NCBI GenBank assembly: GCA_002394685.1
Contig: DGUP01000051.1
Span: 1-64,000 of the forward strand
From: Treponema sp. UBA4307
Lineage (GTDB): Bacteria; Spirochaetota; Spirochaetia; Treponematales; Treponemataceae
Length of the DNA stretch: 64,000 nucleotides
Direction of reading: 5' to 3'
The position numbers and the translations under genes are program-made. Shown here piece by piece: positions 1 to 9,181 of this stretch. The notes beneath the pieces are model-generated. The model was not told where the DNA came from. It made no database searches and was given only the letters and a program-made list of their open reading frames with translations. Position 1 is the stretch's first letter. Every line of letters begins with the position of its first letter.

Positions 1-44
1 TTTCAAAACTCGACATTCGGGCTAGGTATGGGAAAAACAAGCAG

Positions 45-662
45 TTAAACAATCACACCTTTGGTAGATGGAATTTCTCCATTCCGCCTCTGGTCAATTT
101 CTACAGCCTGACGAATTGCCCTTGCAGCAGCCTTAAACAGACCTTCCATCTTGTGATGATCACTTCTACCCCGAATCGTATCAAGATGTATATTACATCT
201 GGCACTAGAAGCAAATCCCTGCCAGAAATCTTCAAAACAATCTGTCTGAAAACTTGATTCCTGTCCATTTGCAGAAATTGATACCAGTGGAATTCCTGTT
301 AACTGAGGATTGCATACGCAAAAACCTCTTCCTCCAAAATCAACACTGGCCTGCAAGAGACTTTCATCCATTGGATAAATGAAAAAACCTGCTCTATAGA
401 TTCCTGCACAATCCCCAAGTGCCTTTGCAAATGCCTGACCAAGTGCAATTCCGGTATCTTCAATTAAGTGATGCTGATCAACCTCAAGATCACCTTTTAA
501 CTCACCGGTTAAATCAAACATACCGTGTTTACAAAAGGCGCTCAGCATATGATCAAAGAAACCAATAGGATTTTTTACTTCGCACTTACCGCTTCCATCA
601 AGATTTAATGTTAAAGTAATCTGTGTTTCTTTTGTATTTCTCTGGATTGTTGCAGTTCTCAT
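45..662 (-). CDS. hisB: Imidazoleglycerol-phosphate dehydratase
   Basis: Converts imidazole glycerol phosphate to imidazole acetol phosphate in histidine biosynthesis (cytoplasmic, Mn-dependent). The 205-residue protein is the length of the monofunctional enzyme and has no phosphatase domain. Family metal-binding motifs are visible: FFDHML at residues 35-40, HHLIEDT at 64-70 and DHHKMEGLFKA at 168-178. The ATG is preceded by GGAG about 8 nt upstream. hisG lies 2.7 kb away on the same strand but the two are separated by unrelated genes, so the histidine pathway is scattered here. Identification is firm. Confidence 0.97.
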   Translation of the reverse strand: MRTATIQRNTKETQITLTLNLDGSGKCEVKNPIGFFDHMLSAFCKHGMFDLTGELKGDLEVDQHHLIEDTGIALGQAFAKALGDCAGIYRAGFFIYPMDESLLQASVDFGGRGFCVCNPQLTGIPLVSISANGQESSFQTDCFEDFWQGFASSARCNIHLDTIRGRSDHHKMEGLFKAAARAIRQAVEIDQRRNGEIPSTKGVIV

Positions 663-683
663 TTTTTTAATCTCCTAAAATCA

Positions 684-1196
684 TTAAATATATGAAACCG
701 TTTCCACAAGTTCCTTTCTCTTTGTGTGATTTGGTAATGGCTCAAAACCGTCAGCCTTGTATCCTAAATCAAGGAACATAAGAACCTTTTCATTTTCAGG
801 TAAGGCAAAAAGTGATTCAGCTTTTTCAGGATCAAAATTGTTAATCCAGCAGTTGTCTACCCCTTCATTTGAAGCAGCCAGCATTAAATGAGTTGCAACA
901 ATTGTAGCATCTTCAACTCCACTGTCTCTTTTTCCACCTGGATATGTAAATGTATTTGAAGAATCAAAAGTAACCATCAGAACTGTAGTTGCCCCGTAAC
1001 GGCATGGAGTAAGGCGATCAATTTTTTTAAGCCCTTCTTCTGACTGAATTACATAAACATGAAACTCCTGAAGATTCTTGGCAGTTGGTGCAGCCCTTCC
1101 CCCGTTCAAAATTGATTCTAAAACTTTCTTTTCAATAGTCCTGTCACTGTATTTTTTACAGGAATATCTTTTATTTACAAGTTCTGAAAATTCCAT
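684..1196 (-). CDS. Nitroreductase-family flavoprotein
   Basis: A 170-residue member of the FMN-dependent nitroreductase superfamily. The N-terminus (FSELVNKRYSCKKYSDRTIE) followed by LNGGRAAPTAKNLQEFHVYV matches the family's FMN-binding R-S-x-R-x-F and A-P-S-x-x-N-x-Q-pattern. A mid-protein THLMLAASNEGVDNCWINNFDPE segment and a late LDLGYKADGFEPLPNHTKRK segment are also typical. The substrate cannot be told from sequence; many relatives are small NAD(P)H oxidoreductases. The start ATG has a strong AAGGAG about 7 nt upstream. It ends 21 nt before hisB begins, so the two may be co-transcribed. Confidence 0.9.
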   Translation of the reverse strand: MEFSELVNKRYSCKKYSDRTIEKKVLESILNGGRAAPTAKNLQEFHVYVIQSEEGLKKIDRLTPCRYGATTVLMVTFDSSNTFTYPGGKRDSGVEDATIVATHLMLAASNEGVDNCWINNFDPEKAESLFALPENEKVLMFLDLGYKADGFEPLPNHTKRKELVETVSYI

Positions 1197-1221
1197 ACAT
1201 TACTCCTTATCTACAATCATT

Positions 1222-1257
1222 TAAAAAATGACCGCCACCGGAAATCCAGCGACGGTC
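1222..1257 (-). terminator. Rho-independent terminator after the FGE-barrel gene
   Basis: On the minus strand GACCGTC (1257-1251) pairs with GGCGGTC (1236-1230) with one wobble, followed by a T6 run. It lies just after the stop of the gene at 1271-3100 and before the nitroreductase start. Confidence 0.8.
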
Positions 1258-1270
1258 TTGTAAAATCAAA

Positions 1271-3100
1271 TTAGAACTTAAGAGATACAGTTACAGGTAA
1301 ATCTATCTTGAACTGATAATTACTGAAATCAATTGGAACATAAACGCCCATATCAACTTCAACATCTCCAAAAGTAGCAGTTGTACCGGCTGAAACATTA
1401 AGTGCAGGAGAAGCAGACATTACGTCATAGGCATCTACATCAATGTAAGGATTCAGCCAGTTATTTATTGAATACTGCAGCAGAACTTCTCCACCAAGCT
1501 TAAATGCATCAGCATACTGAATCAATCCTGTTGCCTGGAATGCCAGTCTGTTAAGATAGTACTGACCACCAATCTGGGCATCAATTCTCTTGTAAGACAT
1601 AGCACCATCTTCATAATCGAAAGTAGCCGCACCATCAAAATAAACACCTGACTTCTTATAAGGCATAAAGTTTACTGCCAGACCGATTGCCAGGTCACTT
1701 TCTTCTCCATTACTGAAGCCATGAGCTCCAACAAGAGCATTCTTTGCAGCAAAGAACTGGAAGGCACCAATATCGTATCCAAATTCAAGACTTCCCCAGA
1801 ACTTACCTACCATATCATAATTCTGATTAGCAATATCCATCCAGTAAGCGCCTGCGCCACCTTCAGCTGCCAGAGAAATCTTTATGGCACTGGAAGCAAT
1901 ATCCAGCTTATAACCGTATCCATCGGCTGTTACTGTAGATGCCCAGTCTCCAAACTGAGGGAATGCAATGGTATGTTCATCAAGATAACCCATTGTGAAC
2001 TTAAATGCTGAAATTGGAGCAAACCAGATATTATAACTGCTGACAGAACTTTCATTTGACCAGCACCATATTTCGGCACCACCAAAATCATCAATTTTAG
2101 TAGCCAGTTTCCAGAAGTAATCACCACTTGAAGAAGGAGCCCATTCATTCAATGTAATTATTCCCCAGCCAGTTTCATCAAACTTAAAGAGTGAACCTCT
2201 GAGTTTAGTCATTACAGAAACATCAAAATTTGGATTATCCAGATGAGTTGGCTCAACAACTACCGGTTCGTAACTAACACGAATATCTGCATAATCTGAA
2301 GAATAAGTACCGTCATTATCTCTGCCGGTCGGTTTCATTATATTGTTATTGTTAACCTGTTTTCTTGCAGCAGCCAGGCTTCCGTCAAAAGCACAAATTC
2401 TAAAACCAAGATTATTGTACTTTTTGTATTCATGAGTACCTGTTATTTTTTCTTCTGCCAGAGAACAGTAAATTGTTGCAGAACTCCAGGAACCACCCTG
2501 ATAAAAAGCGTAACCGTTTGAGTTTGTCCAGGTCCATTCCCAGACGTTACCACTCATATCATAGAGGCCATATCCGTTTGCAGCTTTTGAAGCAACAGTG
2601 TGAGTTTTTCTGTTGGAATTATCTACAGACCAGCCTACAGCTTCAATATCATTACTGCCTGAATAAGTATGTGGCTTTCCACCCTTTGCAGCATGCTTCC
2701 ATTCATCATTTGAAGGGAGACGATAACCGTTAGCGCTGGCAAGCTGAATGATTATGCCTTCAATTGAAGAGCCGGAATGTGGTACATAACCCCAGTCTTC
2801 TACATTTGTGGAACCATTTACTGAATAAACCGGATCAAGCCCTTCCAGACGAGATAACTTATTACAGAAAACTATTGCATCGAACCAGCTTACATTTTCA
2901 ACAGGAAGTTTGTTTCCTTCAAATTCGCTTGGATTCTGGCCCATAACATAATAATACAAATCCTGAGTAACTTCTGTTTTACCCATTTTGATTTGAGCAC
3001 CAGGAATTGGTTCAAAAAAGTATTCGCACTCTTTTGTCTGAGCAAAAAGAGAAGCCCCGCATAAAAGAAGAGTCAAACCTATTGCTATTTTTTTTGTCAT
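1271..3100 (-). CDS. Exported FGE/SUMF1-like domain fused to a beta-barrel-like domain
   Basis: A 609-residue exported protein with a signal peptide ending near ASLFAQ (residue 21). Residues about 25-240 form an FGE-sulfatase (SUMF1-like) fold: KMGKTEVTQDLYYYVMGQNPS, PVENVSWFDAIVFCNKLS, NGYRLPSNDEWKHAAKGG, GLYDMSGNVWEWT and NNLGFRICAF are all signature stretches. Such domains usually have binding or protein-modifying roles; catalytic formylglycine activity is not implied. Residues about 290-609 have alternating polar/aromatic strands and end in VTVSLKF, with the terminal phenylalanine typical of outer-membrane barrels. I infer a barrel anchored in the outer membrane with the FGE-like domain attached. 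RBS GGAGA lies 11 nt before the ATG. A terminator follows. Confidence 0.85.
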   Translation of the reverse strand: MTKKIAIGLTLLLCGASLFAQTKECEYFFEPIPGAQIKMGKTEVTQDLYYYVMGQNPSEFEGNKLPVENVSWFDAIVFCNKLSRLEGLDPVYSVNGSTNVEDWGYVPHSGSSIEGIIIQLASANGYRLPSNDEWKHAAKGGKPHTYSGSNDIEAVGWSVDNSNRKTHTVASKAANGYGLYDMSGNVWEWTWTNSNGYAFYQGGSWSSATIYCSLAEEKITGTHEYKKYNNLGFRICAFDGSLAAARKQVNNNNIMKPTGRDNDGTYSSDYADIRVSYEPVVVEPTHLDNPNFDVSVMTKLRGSLFKFDETGWGIITLNEWAPSSSGDYFWKLATKIDDFGGAEIWCWSNESSVSSYNIWFAPISAFKFTMGYLDEHTIAFPQFGDWASTVTADGYGYKLDIASSAIKISLAAEGGAGAYWMDIANQNYDMVGKFWGSLEFGYDIGAFQFFAAKNALVGAHGFSNGEESDLAIGLAVNFMPYKKSGVYFDGAATFDYEDGAMSYKRIDAQIGGQYYLNRLAFQATGLIQYADAFKLGGEVLLQYSINNWLNPYIDVDAYDVMSASPALNVSAGTTATFGDVEVDMGVYVPIDFSNYQFKIDLPVTVSLKF

Positions 3101-3294
3101 TTCAGGTTCTCCATATAGCGTTGATGTTAATACAAAATCACTATCTTGTCATACCCCTTAATTATCGGAGGAAAAAAGTCATTTCTTTTATGAAAAAAAA
3201 GAATCTATTCACTTTTCTGATTACTTAAGACCTTTTTCAGACAGATAAATAACTGTCATAACATTCTATTCTTTATTGAAATTCCATTCAGCAA

Positions 3295-3347
3295 TAAAAA
3301 AAACGGCCGGAACAAATGAATTTTTACTTCAATTTTTCTCAACCGTT
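3295..3347 (-). terminator. Probable terminator after hisG
   Basis: On the minus strand AACGG (3347-3343) pairs with CCGTT (3306-3302), with a small inner TGAA/TTCA stem, followed by an eight-T run. The stem is short, so confidence is moderate. Confidence 0.55.
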
Positions 3348-3372
3348 TTCTGTAAGTATATTTTTTACCGAA

Positions 3373-4245
3373 CTACATTAAAACTTTTCTCAAACCATAT
3401 TCTACAATATCGGTTGCTCCAAGACTATGAAGCTGCGGCAGAAGGGTTGGAACTTCGCTTTTTTTAACGGCAATCTTAACTGCATAACCGTTTCCTCCAA
3501 AGAGAGGTGAAACAGTTGGGCTCTTCATCGAAGGAATACCCTTAATAAGATTGTCAAATCTATCTTCAGAAACATTCATTTCGAGCATTACCCTGTCTCT
3601 TGCAGCAAGAACAGTTTCAAAGAGCATTTTAAGCTCCATGATTTTCTGTTTTTTCTCCGGATCCTTCATAGCTTCCTTAGAAGCGTACATTCTTGTTGAA
3701 GATTCCATCAGAGTATCAACAATCTTAAGACGGTTTGCCTTTAATGAAGAACCAGTTGATGTATTATCAATCAGGATTTGTGCCAGTGCATCTGGATTGT
3801 CCTGAACAAATCCTTCACTAGTACCCCAGGTACGGAAAATTGAGCCCTGGATTTTTTTCTCTTCAATCCACTTGCGGCTTAAAGACTGATATTCTGTTGC
3901 AATTGTAACAGGCTTTTTCAAAAGAGCATCATAATCCACAGTTTCAGGAATTGCTGCAACAATGCGGACAGGATCAAAACCCAGATCCATGATTTCTTCA
4001 ACCTGATCTTCTACACCGTTTTCGTATACCCAGTCTTTTCCACTAAAACCAACATCAGCCTTATTAATTGCAAGAAGTGCACTTGTAATCTGAGGCTTAA
4101 CTACCTGGAAAGCGAGATCTTTCTGATTTGTAACAGGGAAGTATGTCCTGTCAGGAAGATAAAGTGAAATACCAACGTCACTCAAAAGAGAATATACTGA
4201 CTCGTAAATACGGCCTTTTGCCAATAAAATCTTTAACTTTTCCAT
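3373..4245 (-). CDS. hisG: ATP phosphoribosyltransferase, long form
   Basis: Catalyses the first step of histidine synthesis, joining ATP and PRPP. The length of about 290 residues and a C-terminal segment (NGYAVKIAVKKSEVPTLLPQLHSLGATDIVE-type) indicate the long HisG form with its own regulatory domain, which does not need HisZ. KILLAKGRIYESV opens the N-terminal catalytic fold, ALLAINKADVGFSGKDW and the loop ILIDNTSTGSSLKANRL correspond to substrate-binding segments. The reading frame stays open to a TTG at 4263, but the ATG at 4245 aligns with the usual N-terminus. No Shine-Dalgarno is visible; a promoter ends only 9 nt upstream (see promoter entry). Confidence 0.94.
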   Translation of the reverse strand: MEKLKILLAKGRIYESVYSLLSDVGISLYLPDRTYFPVTNQKDLAFQVVKPQITSALLAINKADVGFSGKDWVYENGVEDQVEEIMDLGFDPVRIVAAIPETVDYDALLKKPVTIATEYQSLSRKWIEEKKIQGSIFRTWGTSEGFVQDNPDALAQILIDNTSTGSSLKANRLKIVDTLMESSTRMYASKEAMKDPEKKQKIMELKMLFETVLAARDRVMLEMNVSEDRFDNLIKGIPSMKSPTVSPLFGGNGYAVKIAVKKSEVPTLLPQLHSLGATDIVEYGLRKVLM

Positions 4246-4254
4246 ATCAGTGGG

Positions 4255-4283
4255 ATAATACAAAATTACTTGCCATTTGAAAA
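4255..4283 (-). promoter_or_regulatory. Sigma-70-like promoter for hisG, near-leaderless
   Basis: Minus strand: TTTTCA (4283-4278), 17-nt spacer, TATTAT (4260-4255), then 9 nt to the hisG ATG. The expected transcription start would leave a leader of only 2-3 nt. Confidence 0.5.
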
Positions 4284-4299
4284 GAGAAAAACGCTTAAT

Positions 4300-7011
4300 T
4301 TACAGGGAACCATGTGCCCTGGCCTGCAAAATTCCTTCAATAATTTCCTTATTAAGGGATTTTTTCAGCTGTGGACTAGGTCTTCCCGTGTAAAATCCCT
4401 GTACCAGATCCACTCCAAGGCGAACTACAGTTTCCATTTCTTCCCGGGTTTCAACCCCTTCTGCCAGAACCAGCATATCGTTCATATGAGCAAATTCAAT
4501 GGTGTTTTTTACAAACATCTGCTTATTGATATTCTTGTGAATGTCATTAATCAGATACCGGTCGATTTTAACATACTGAGGTTTATAGCGCATAAGATTT
4601 ACAATATTGGAATGCCCGGTACCATAATCATCAAGAGCAACAGGAACATCCAGTCCTTTTCCCCCGATTTTCTTAATACGCTTAAGTTCTTCATCTGAAA
4701 GGGAATCCTGCTCGGTGATTTCTACAACCATCGCATCCATAATGCCGTTGTAGCGCTGTTCAAAGTTCTTCTGATCTTCTGAAGTAAGGAAAAATCCCGG
4801 AATTGAATTGATAAAAACCTTTATTCCGTCAAATTCACTTTTTCTGGAAAGATATTCTTCCATTACGTTAAACATTGTGGCCTTTTCAATGTCGTATGTT
4901 CTGTTATTCTTTCTGGCATATGAAAGAACCTGCTCCGGACTCATTCCAATTTCGCTTGGAGTGCGCATAAGAGCCTCGTAAGCATAAATGGACTGGTTCC
5001 GCATATCGAAAATTGGCTGAAAATGATAGTGGAACATGTTTTTTTCAACCAGGGCAGACAGACGACTTTCTGCATTTTCGTCCTGCCCCGCATCTTTTTT
5101 CTGTTCCATAGTATTGAAAGAATGAATTCTGCTCTTGTAAAGTTCTGCTGTAGCAAATTTTACAAAGGAATTCAAATTCGGTGTCCAGCCGGGATTAACC
5201 ACCGTACAGCCGCAGTTTACTTCAATAAAATATCCTTTTTCATTACTTGAATTAATTCCTGACAGACAGTTAAAGAAAACCCGAACTGCTTCACTAATAA
5301 TCGGTCCAAGATTTCCACTGGTACTTACCCAGTTTAAAACAACAAACTGACTGTCCGAAATTTTTCCTATGAATCCATTCTTAGCGTTTGCGATTTTAAG
5401 GGCCTCTGCCACAGAATTCAAGGTTCGGTTGATTTCTTCAATTCCGAAATTGTCCTGAATGAACTTATAATCAGGCAAATCATATACAGAAACCGACATT
5501 AATTTATCAGTATTAGTTTTAGCAAAATTGTTGAACCATCTGTTTACGCCCATATAGTTAGGCAGTCCGGTGAAAGAATCAATATATCTGCTGTTCTGCA
5601 CACTTTCCTTAAAATGAGTTTTTCGCATTTTATTCACAGTAGCATTCATCACCAGAGAAATCACTTTGGAAATACAGACCGTTTTTATTACCTGGGAAGT
5701 GATATCCCTTATTTTTGCAGAATAAAGGCCTATAAATTCTCCGTCCATGGAAATATCGCTGACCACATACATTGTTGTGTTATCTTCAAGCCAGTCGTCC
5801 CAGTCCGGAACCATATTGCATGTGTCATATTCATTAATTTCGTTATCCTTGTAAGCTTTTATTCCGGTGGAATAAATCATCATTCTGTCAGTAAGAACAT
5901 GCCGTTTTGATTCCTCCAGAGTTCCCATGGAAAATGAAATAAAATCATCCCGGAGAGACATAAAGGAATTTTCAAAAATAACATCTTCCAGCCGACCTTT
6001 TGTTTCGTTATCCTCAGTAATTTCTGTGGAACTCATCATTGCATCGGCCCAGGCAAATGCTTTTTTCTCAAAATCTTCATTATCAAGGGTAATATCAAAA
6101 AGAAGCTGGGAATGCTTACGGAAATCTGTAGTAATATGATCATCACAGCCGCAGCTTTCTGAAAGAACCAGTTTATATCCTACGGTAAACTTAAGCTTTT
6201 CATATTCCCTGTTATATTCTGCAAGGATATTGTCCACGCAGGTTTTAGCCAGGCCTTCCGTATCTTCACGGCAAGTGGAAATTCTAGGAGAATTAAAGCG
6301 GGCTTTCTGAACCCCGTCAAATCCTGTAACAATAACATCGTCCGGCACCCGGATATTATTCTGATTCAATAAATCACAGACCCCAAGTGCCATATTATCG
6401 TTAGCACAAATGATTGCATCCGGCAGTTTTTCCCGTGCTGAAATCACTTTGCCAATAACCTTTGAAGCCTGAATTTTATCATAATTGGCATAGGCAACGT
6501 TTTCTTCATTAAAAGGAATATTATGTTCAAGAAGCACCTGTTTAAAATATGCCAGTCTCTCTGGAGTTTCAGGATCTACATCAGGCTGATTATATCCCCC
6601 TAAAAAAAACAAATCCCTGCAGTTATGCGCTTCAATTACGTGAGAAATAAGTTTTTTGTACTCAACTTCATATTCCCGGACGATGGTGTGATATCCGTCA
6701 TTATTGCCGTGAACGATCATAACAGGAAGGTTCTTTTCCCGGAATTTTTCTACCAGCTGGGCAGGAATTATCTGATTATGAAAACATTCAGCAATGATTA
6801 TACCCGCATCAATTTTGTCATAGTTTATAAAACTAAAAAGAGTGCTTTCTTCAAGAGTTTTTGTATGATTGATTTCATAGGCGCTGTTACTGGTAAAAAC
6901 CATCACCTTGAAATTTTTTTCAGCAGCATATTTATGCAAATAAGAGAGAAATTCTGTTCTAAAATGATCCTGTATTGTTGCTGCACAGACAGCAATTACT
7001 TTTTTTCTCAT
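4300..7011 (-). CDS. LacI-type sensor / degenerate GGDEF / EAL protein
   Basis: A 903-residue soluble protein with no membrane segment. Residues 1 to about 290 resemble the sugar-binding half of LacI regulators (Peripla_BP_3-like, e.g. PDAIICANDNMALGVCDLLN, VIVTGFDGV) but there is no helix-turn-helix. About 475-620 is a GGDEF-like domain whose signature is lost (ISDSQFVVL). About 650-895 is an EAL domain that keeps the usual catalytic set: EALMR near 678, the FINS asparagine, EITEQ, DDYGTGHS, VKIDR, EGVET and QGF. I infer a c-di-GMP phosphodiesterase controlled by a small ligand, perhaps a sugar. Related substrate-binding plus GGDEF proteins are known. RBS GAGG 7 nt before the ATG. It runs into hisG 37-55 nt downstream. 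Confidence 0.9.
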   Translation of the reverse strand: MRKKVIAVCAATIQDHFRTEFLSYLHKYAAEKNFKVMVFTSNSAYEINHTKTLEESTLFSFINYDKIDAGIIIAECFHNQIIPAQLVEKFREKNLPVMIVHGNNDGYHTIVREYEVEYKKLISHVIEAHNCRDLFFLGGYNQPDVDPETPERLAYFKQVLLEHNIPFNEENVAYANYDKIQASKVIGKVISAREKLPDAIICANDNMALGVCDLLNQNNIRVPDDVIVTGFDGVQKARFNSPRISTCREDTEGLAKTCVDNILAEYNREYEKLKFTVGYKLVLSESCGCDDHITTDFRKHSQLLFDITLDNEDFEKKAFAWADAMMSSTEITEDNETKGRLEDVIFENSFMSLRDDFISFSMGTLEESKRHVLTDRMMIYSTGIKAYKDNEINEYDTCNMVPDWDDWLEDNTTMYVVSDISMDGEFIGLYSAKIRDITSQVIKTVCISKVISLVMNATVNKMRKTHFKESVQNSRYIDSFTGLPNYMGVNRWFNNFAKTNTDKLMSVSVYDLPDYKFIQDNFGIEEINRTLNSVAEALKIANAKNGFIGKISDSQFVVLNWVSTSGNLGPIISEAVRVFFNCLSGINSSNEKGYFIEVNCGCTVVNPGWTPNLNSFVKFATAELYKSRIHSFNTMEQKKDAGQDENAESRLSALVEKNMFHYHFQPIFDMRNQSIYAYEALMRTPSEIGMSPEQVLSYARKNNRTYDIEKATMFNVMEEYLSRKSEFDGIKVFINSIPGFFLTSEDQKNFEQRYNGIMDAMVVEITEQDSLSDEELKRIKKIGGKGLDVPVALDDYGTGHSNIVNLMRYKPQYVKIDRYLINDIHKNINKQMFVKNTIEFAHMNDMLVLAEGVETREEMETVVRLGVDLVQGFYTGRPSPQLKKSLNKEIIEGILQARAHGSL

Positions 7012-7064
7012 ATAATCCTCAATTCTTAAATCACTTTTTATTATACCCTCTTTTTTGGATTTTA

Positions 7065-7114
7065 AAACAAAAAAAACCTGACAGGAAGTAAAGTTTTACC
7101 TCGCGTGTCAGGTT
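7065..7114 (-). terminator. Terminator after pheS
   Basis: On the minus strand AACCTGACA (7114-7106) pairs perfectly with TGTCAGGTT (7083-7075), followed by a run of eight T. It separates pheS from the downstream sensor gene. Confidence 0.9.
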
Positions 7115-7139
7115 TGTATTTTAATTAAGTCTCCAGGGA

Positions 7140-8699
7140 CTAGAGTTTAGCCTTTCTTAAGCGAACCTTTTCAATATCTTCACAGAAGAGTTCGCGCAAG
7201 TCATTAAGACCCAGTGCCATAAGAGCCATACGGTCAATACCAATACCCCAGGCTGCAACAGGAACATCGATGCCCATTGGCTTAGTAACTTCTGGACGGA
7301 AGATTCCGGAACCACCAAGTTCGAACCAGCCAAGTTTAGGATGCTTAATGTGTACTTCGATTGAAGGTTCTGTAAATGGGAAGTAACCTGGTACATATTT
7401 AACTTCAGTAGCACCGGCAACTTCAACAGCGAACATTTCAAGCATACCAAGAAGTGTGCGCAGATTTACATTTTCACCAAGGATAATACCTTCTGTCTGG
7501 TAGAAGTCAGACAAGTGGGTAGCATCAACTTTATCGTAGCGGAAACAGCGGGCAATACCAAAATATTTTCCCGGGATTTCAGCCTTGTGAAGCTGATGTG
7601 CTGAAAGAACTGTACCCTGTGAACGCATAATCAGGCGGCGGGTAAACTCATGATCAAACTGATAGTTCCATCCACGGCTTCCAGAGTTTCCACCATTCTG
7701 ATGAACAGCAGCAACATTTGAAAGATATGGTTCTTCAATTTCTTTTGCGTGAGTTGGATTCTTTAAGCGGTAAACATCGTGAATGTCACGGGCAGCGTGG
7801 AACTGAGGCATAAAGAGGGCGTCACCGTTCCAGAATTCTGTTTCTACAAGCGGTCCGTCAAATTCCTGGAAGCCCAGAGAAACCAGTTTATCCTTAACAG
7901 ATTCAAGGAACTGTACGTAAGGATTGATTCTTCCCGGAATAATTCTTGCTGGAGGAATAGAAATATTGTAGCCACGGAATGTGCCCTTTTTCCAGTCTCC
8001 TGAAGCAAGCATATTTGGTGTAATTTCACCAATTTCGTTTCCTGTAATACCTGCACTCTTAAGGCCTTCAGCAACTTCTTTTGCCTGACCACAGAGCTTA
8101 AACACTACAGTTTCACGTTCAATTGTCTTAAATGGAGTTTCAGAAATACCACGCTTCTTTGTAAGGCCGCCCATTGCATCCAGCTCATCCTTTGAAAGAT
8201 TTGCTGCATCGAGCTGAGCGTTTTCAGCGCTTTCTGCCTTTTTAATTAAGTCTTTTGTAATGGCGATTCTTGCTGGTAATTCTTTGCCTGTTACCTCAGC
8301 CTTCTTTTCGGCATTCATTGCAAGAACACCTTCTTTGCTCAGTGAACCGAAAGCAGAACCTACATCCTTATTTTCTACACCGAGACCAGCTGCCAGTTCA
8401 GGGAGCAGCTTAGGACCATTTTCCTTGAGGAAATTGACAATTCTTTCTTCAATCAGACCATTCTGCAGAACAGAACGTCCAAAATCAGTTAATTCGAAAT
8501 AAGTGTGAGGAGTTCTTGAAACTTCCTTGAGAAGGCCTTTTCCTGACAACCAGCTGAATGCCTGGTTAGCGTGGCCTTCTTTATAATTCAGTTCTTTCTG
8601 AAGGCGAACAGAAGTAAGTTCATCCTCCAATCCATAATGAAGCAGCACCTTAATTTCAAGAGGGTGCAAGTTCTTAATGATGTTTGTGAGATCTGCCAA
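7140..8699 (-). CDS. pheS: Phenylalanyl-tRNA synthetase alpha chain, archaeal/eukaryal type
   Basis: Charges tRNA-Phe together with PheT, which is not in this window. At 519 residues it is much longer than the usual bacterial PheS (about 330-350). It has an N-terminal winged-helix region (residues 1-180, two HTH-like repeats) as in archaeal and eukaryotic enzymes. The class II core carries RCFRYDKVDATHLSDFYQTEG (motif 2, residues 384-404) and AAWGIGIDRMALM (motif 3, around 483-495). Spirochetes are known to carry this type, presumably by ancient transfer. The first codon is TTG; no in-frame ATG lies between it and the conserved LHPLEIKVLLHY. No clear Shine-Dalgarno precedes it. It is the last gene of a block with two exported proteins and a rhomboid protease. 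Confidence 0.95.
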   Translation of the reverse strand: MADLTNIIKNLHPLEIKVLLHYGLEDELTSVRLQKELNYKEGHANQAFSWLSGKGLLKEVSRTPHTYFELTDFGRSVLQNGLIEERIVNFLKENGPKLLPELAAGLGVENKDVGSAFGSLSKEGVLAMNAEKKAEVTGKELPARIAITKDLIKKAESAENAQLDAANLSKDELDAMGGLTKKRGISETPFKTIERETVVFKLCGQAKEVAEGLKSAGITGNEIGEITPNMLASGDWKKGTFRGYNISIPPARIIPGRINPYVQFLESVKDKLVSLGFQEFDGPLVETEFWNGDALFMPQFHAARDIHDVYRLKNPTHAKEIEEPYLSNVAAVHQNGGNSGSRGWNYQFDHEFTRRLIMRSQGTVLSAHQLHKAEIPGKYFGIARCFRYDKVDATHLSDFYQTEGIILGENVNLRTLLGMLEMFAVEVAGATEVKYVPGYFPFTEPSIEVHIKHPKLGWFELGGSGIFRPEVTKPMGIDVPVAAWGIGIDRMALMALGLNDLRELFCEDIEKVRLRKAKL

Positions 8700-8732
8700 T
8701 TTAATTACCGTTTCAAGACTTTTTGATTTATT

Positions 8733-9158
8733 TTATTTAGTAAACATGACATAAACAATGTACTCTGTCATTCTTATGCCTCTGCTGTCCTTAAAATACC
8801 TAGTCTTGTCCTTTTCACGATGCGCGTAATGCTTATATTTGTTTTCTACAGCAAATTGTTCAAAAAATGCCATAGAAGTATTCATTGCTTCACCCTGATC
8901 AAAAACACCTGCCATACAAACATAGTGCAAACGAACTTCCCCTGTGAATGGAACATATTCCATTGTAAGTTTCACATTCTTTGCAGTTGGATGCTGATCA
9001 CCGAAAGTGTCTTCAAGATCAATGATTCTTACAGTGGTTGCTGTAACATCCTCATCAACAGCTTCGTCAAAAGACTGATTCATAGCCTCCTGAGCGATAA
9101 TTGATGCTGAAAATATTGAAACGAGCGTTAGTACTGTTACAAAAAGTAACTTTTTCAT
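8733..9158 (-). CDS. Small exported protein of unknown function
   Basis: 141 residues with a clear signal peptide (KKLLFVTVLTLVSIFSASIIAQ, cleavage near residue 22). The mature part is rich in acidic and aromatic residues and predicted beta strands; I recognise no domain. GGAGG lies 9 nt before the ATG. It sits between another exported protein gene (24 nt upstream) and pheS (34 nt downstream), suggesting a shared transcript. No cysteine lipobox, so probably periplasmic or surface. Confidence 0.75.
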   Translation of the reverse strand: MKKLLFVTVLTLVSIFSASIIAQEAMNQSFDEAVDEDVTATTVRIIDLEDTFGDQHPTAKNVKLTMEYVPFTGEVRLHYVCMAGVFDQGEAMNTSMAFFEQFAVENKYKHYAHREKDKTRYFKDSRGIRMTEYIVYVMFTK

Positions 9159-9181
9159 TATAAGCCTCCCCGAGCGAATAA

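Noticed and set aside
3101..3130. TTGACA-type promoter ahead of the FGE-barrel gene
   Set aside because: ATGACA and TATTAA are present, but the spacer is only 14 nt, too short to support.
7157..7450. 97-residue ORF in another frame of pheS
   Set aside because: Shadow of a real, well-conserved gene; similar shadows occur throughout and were left out.
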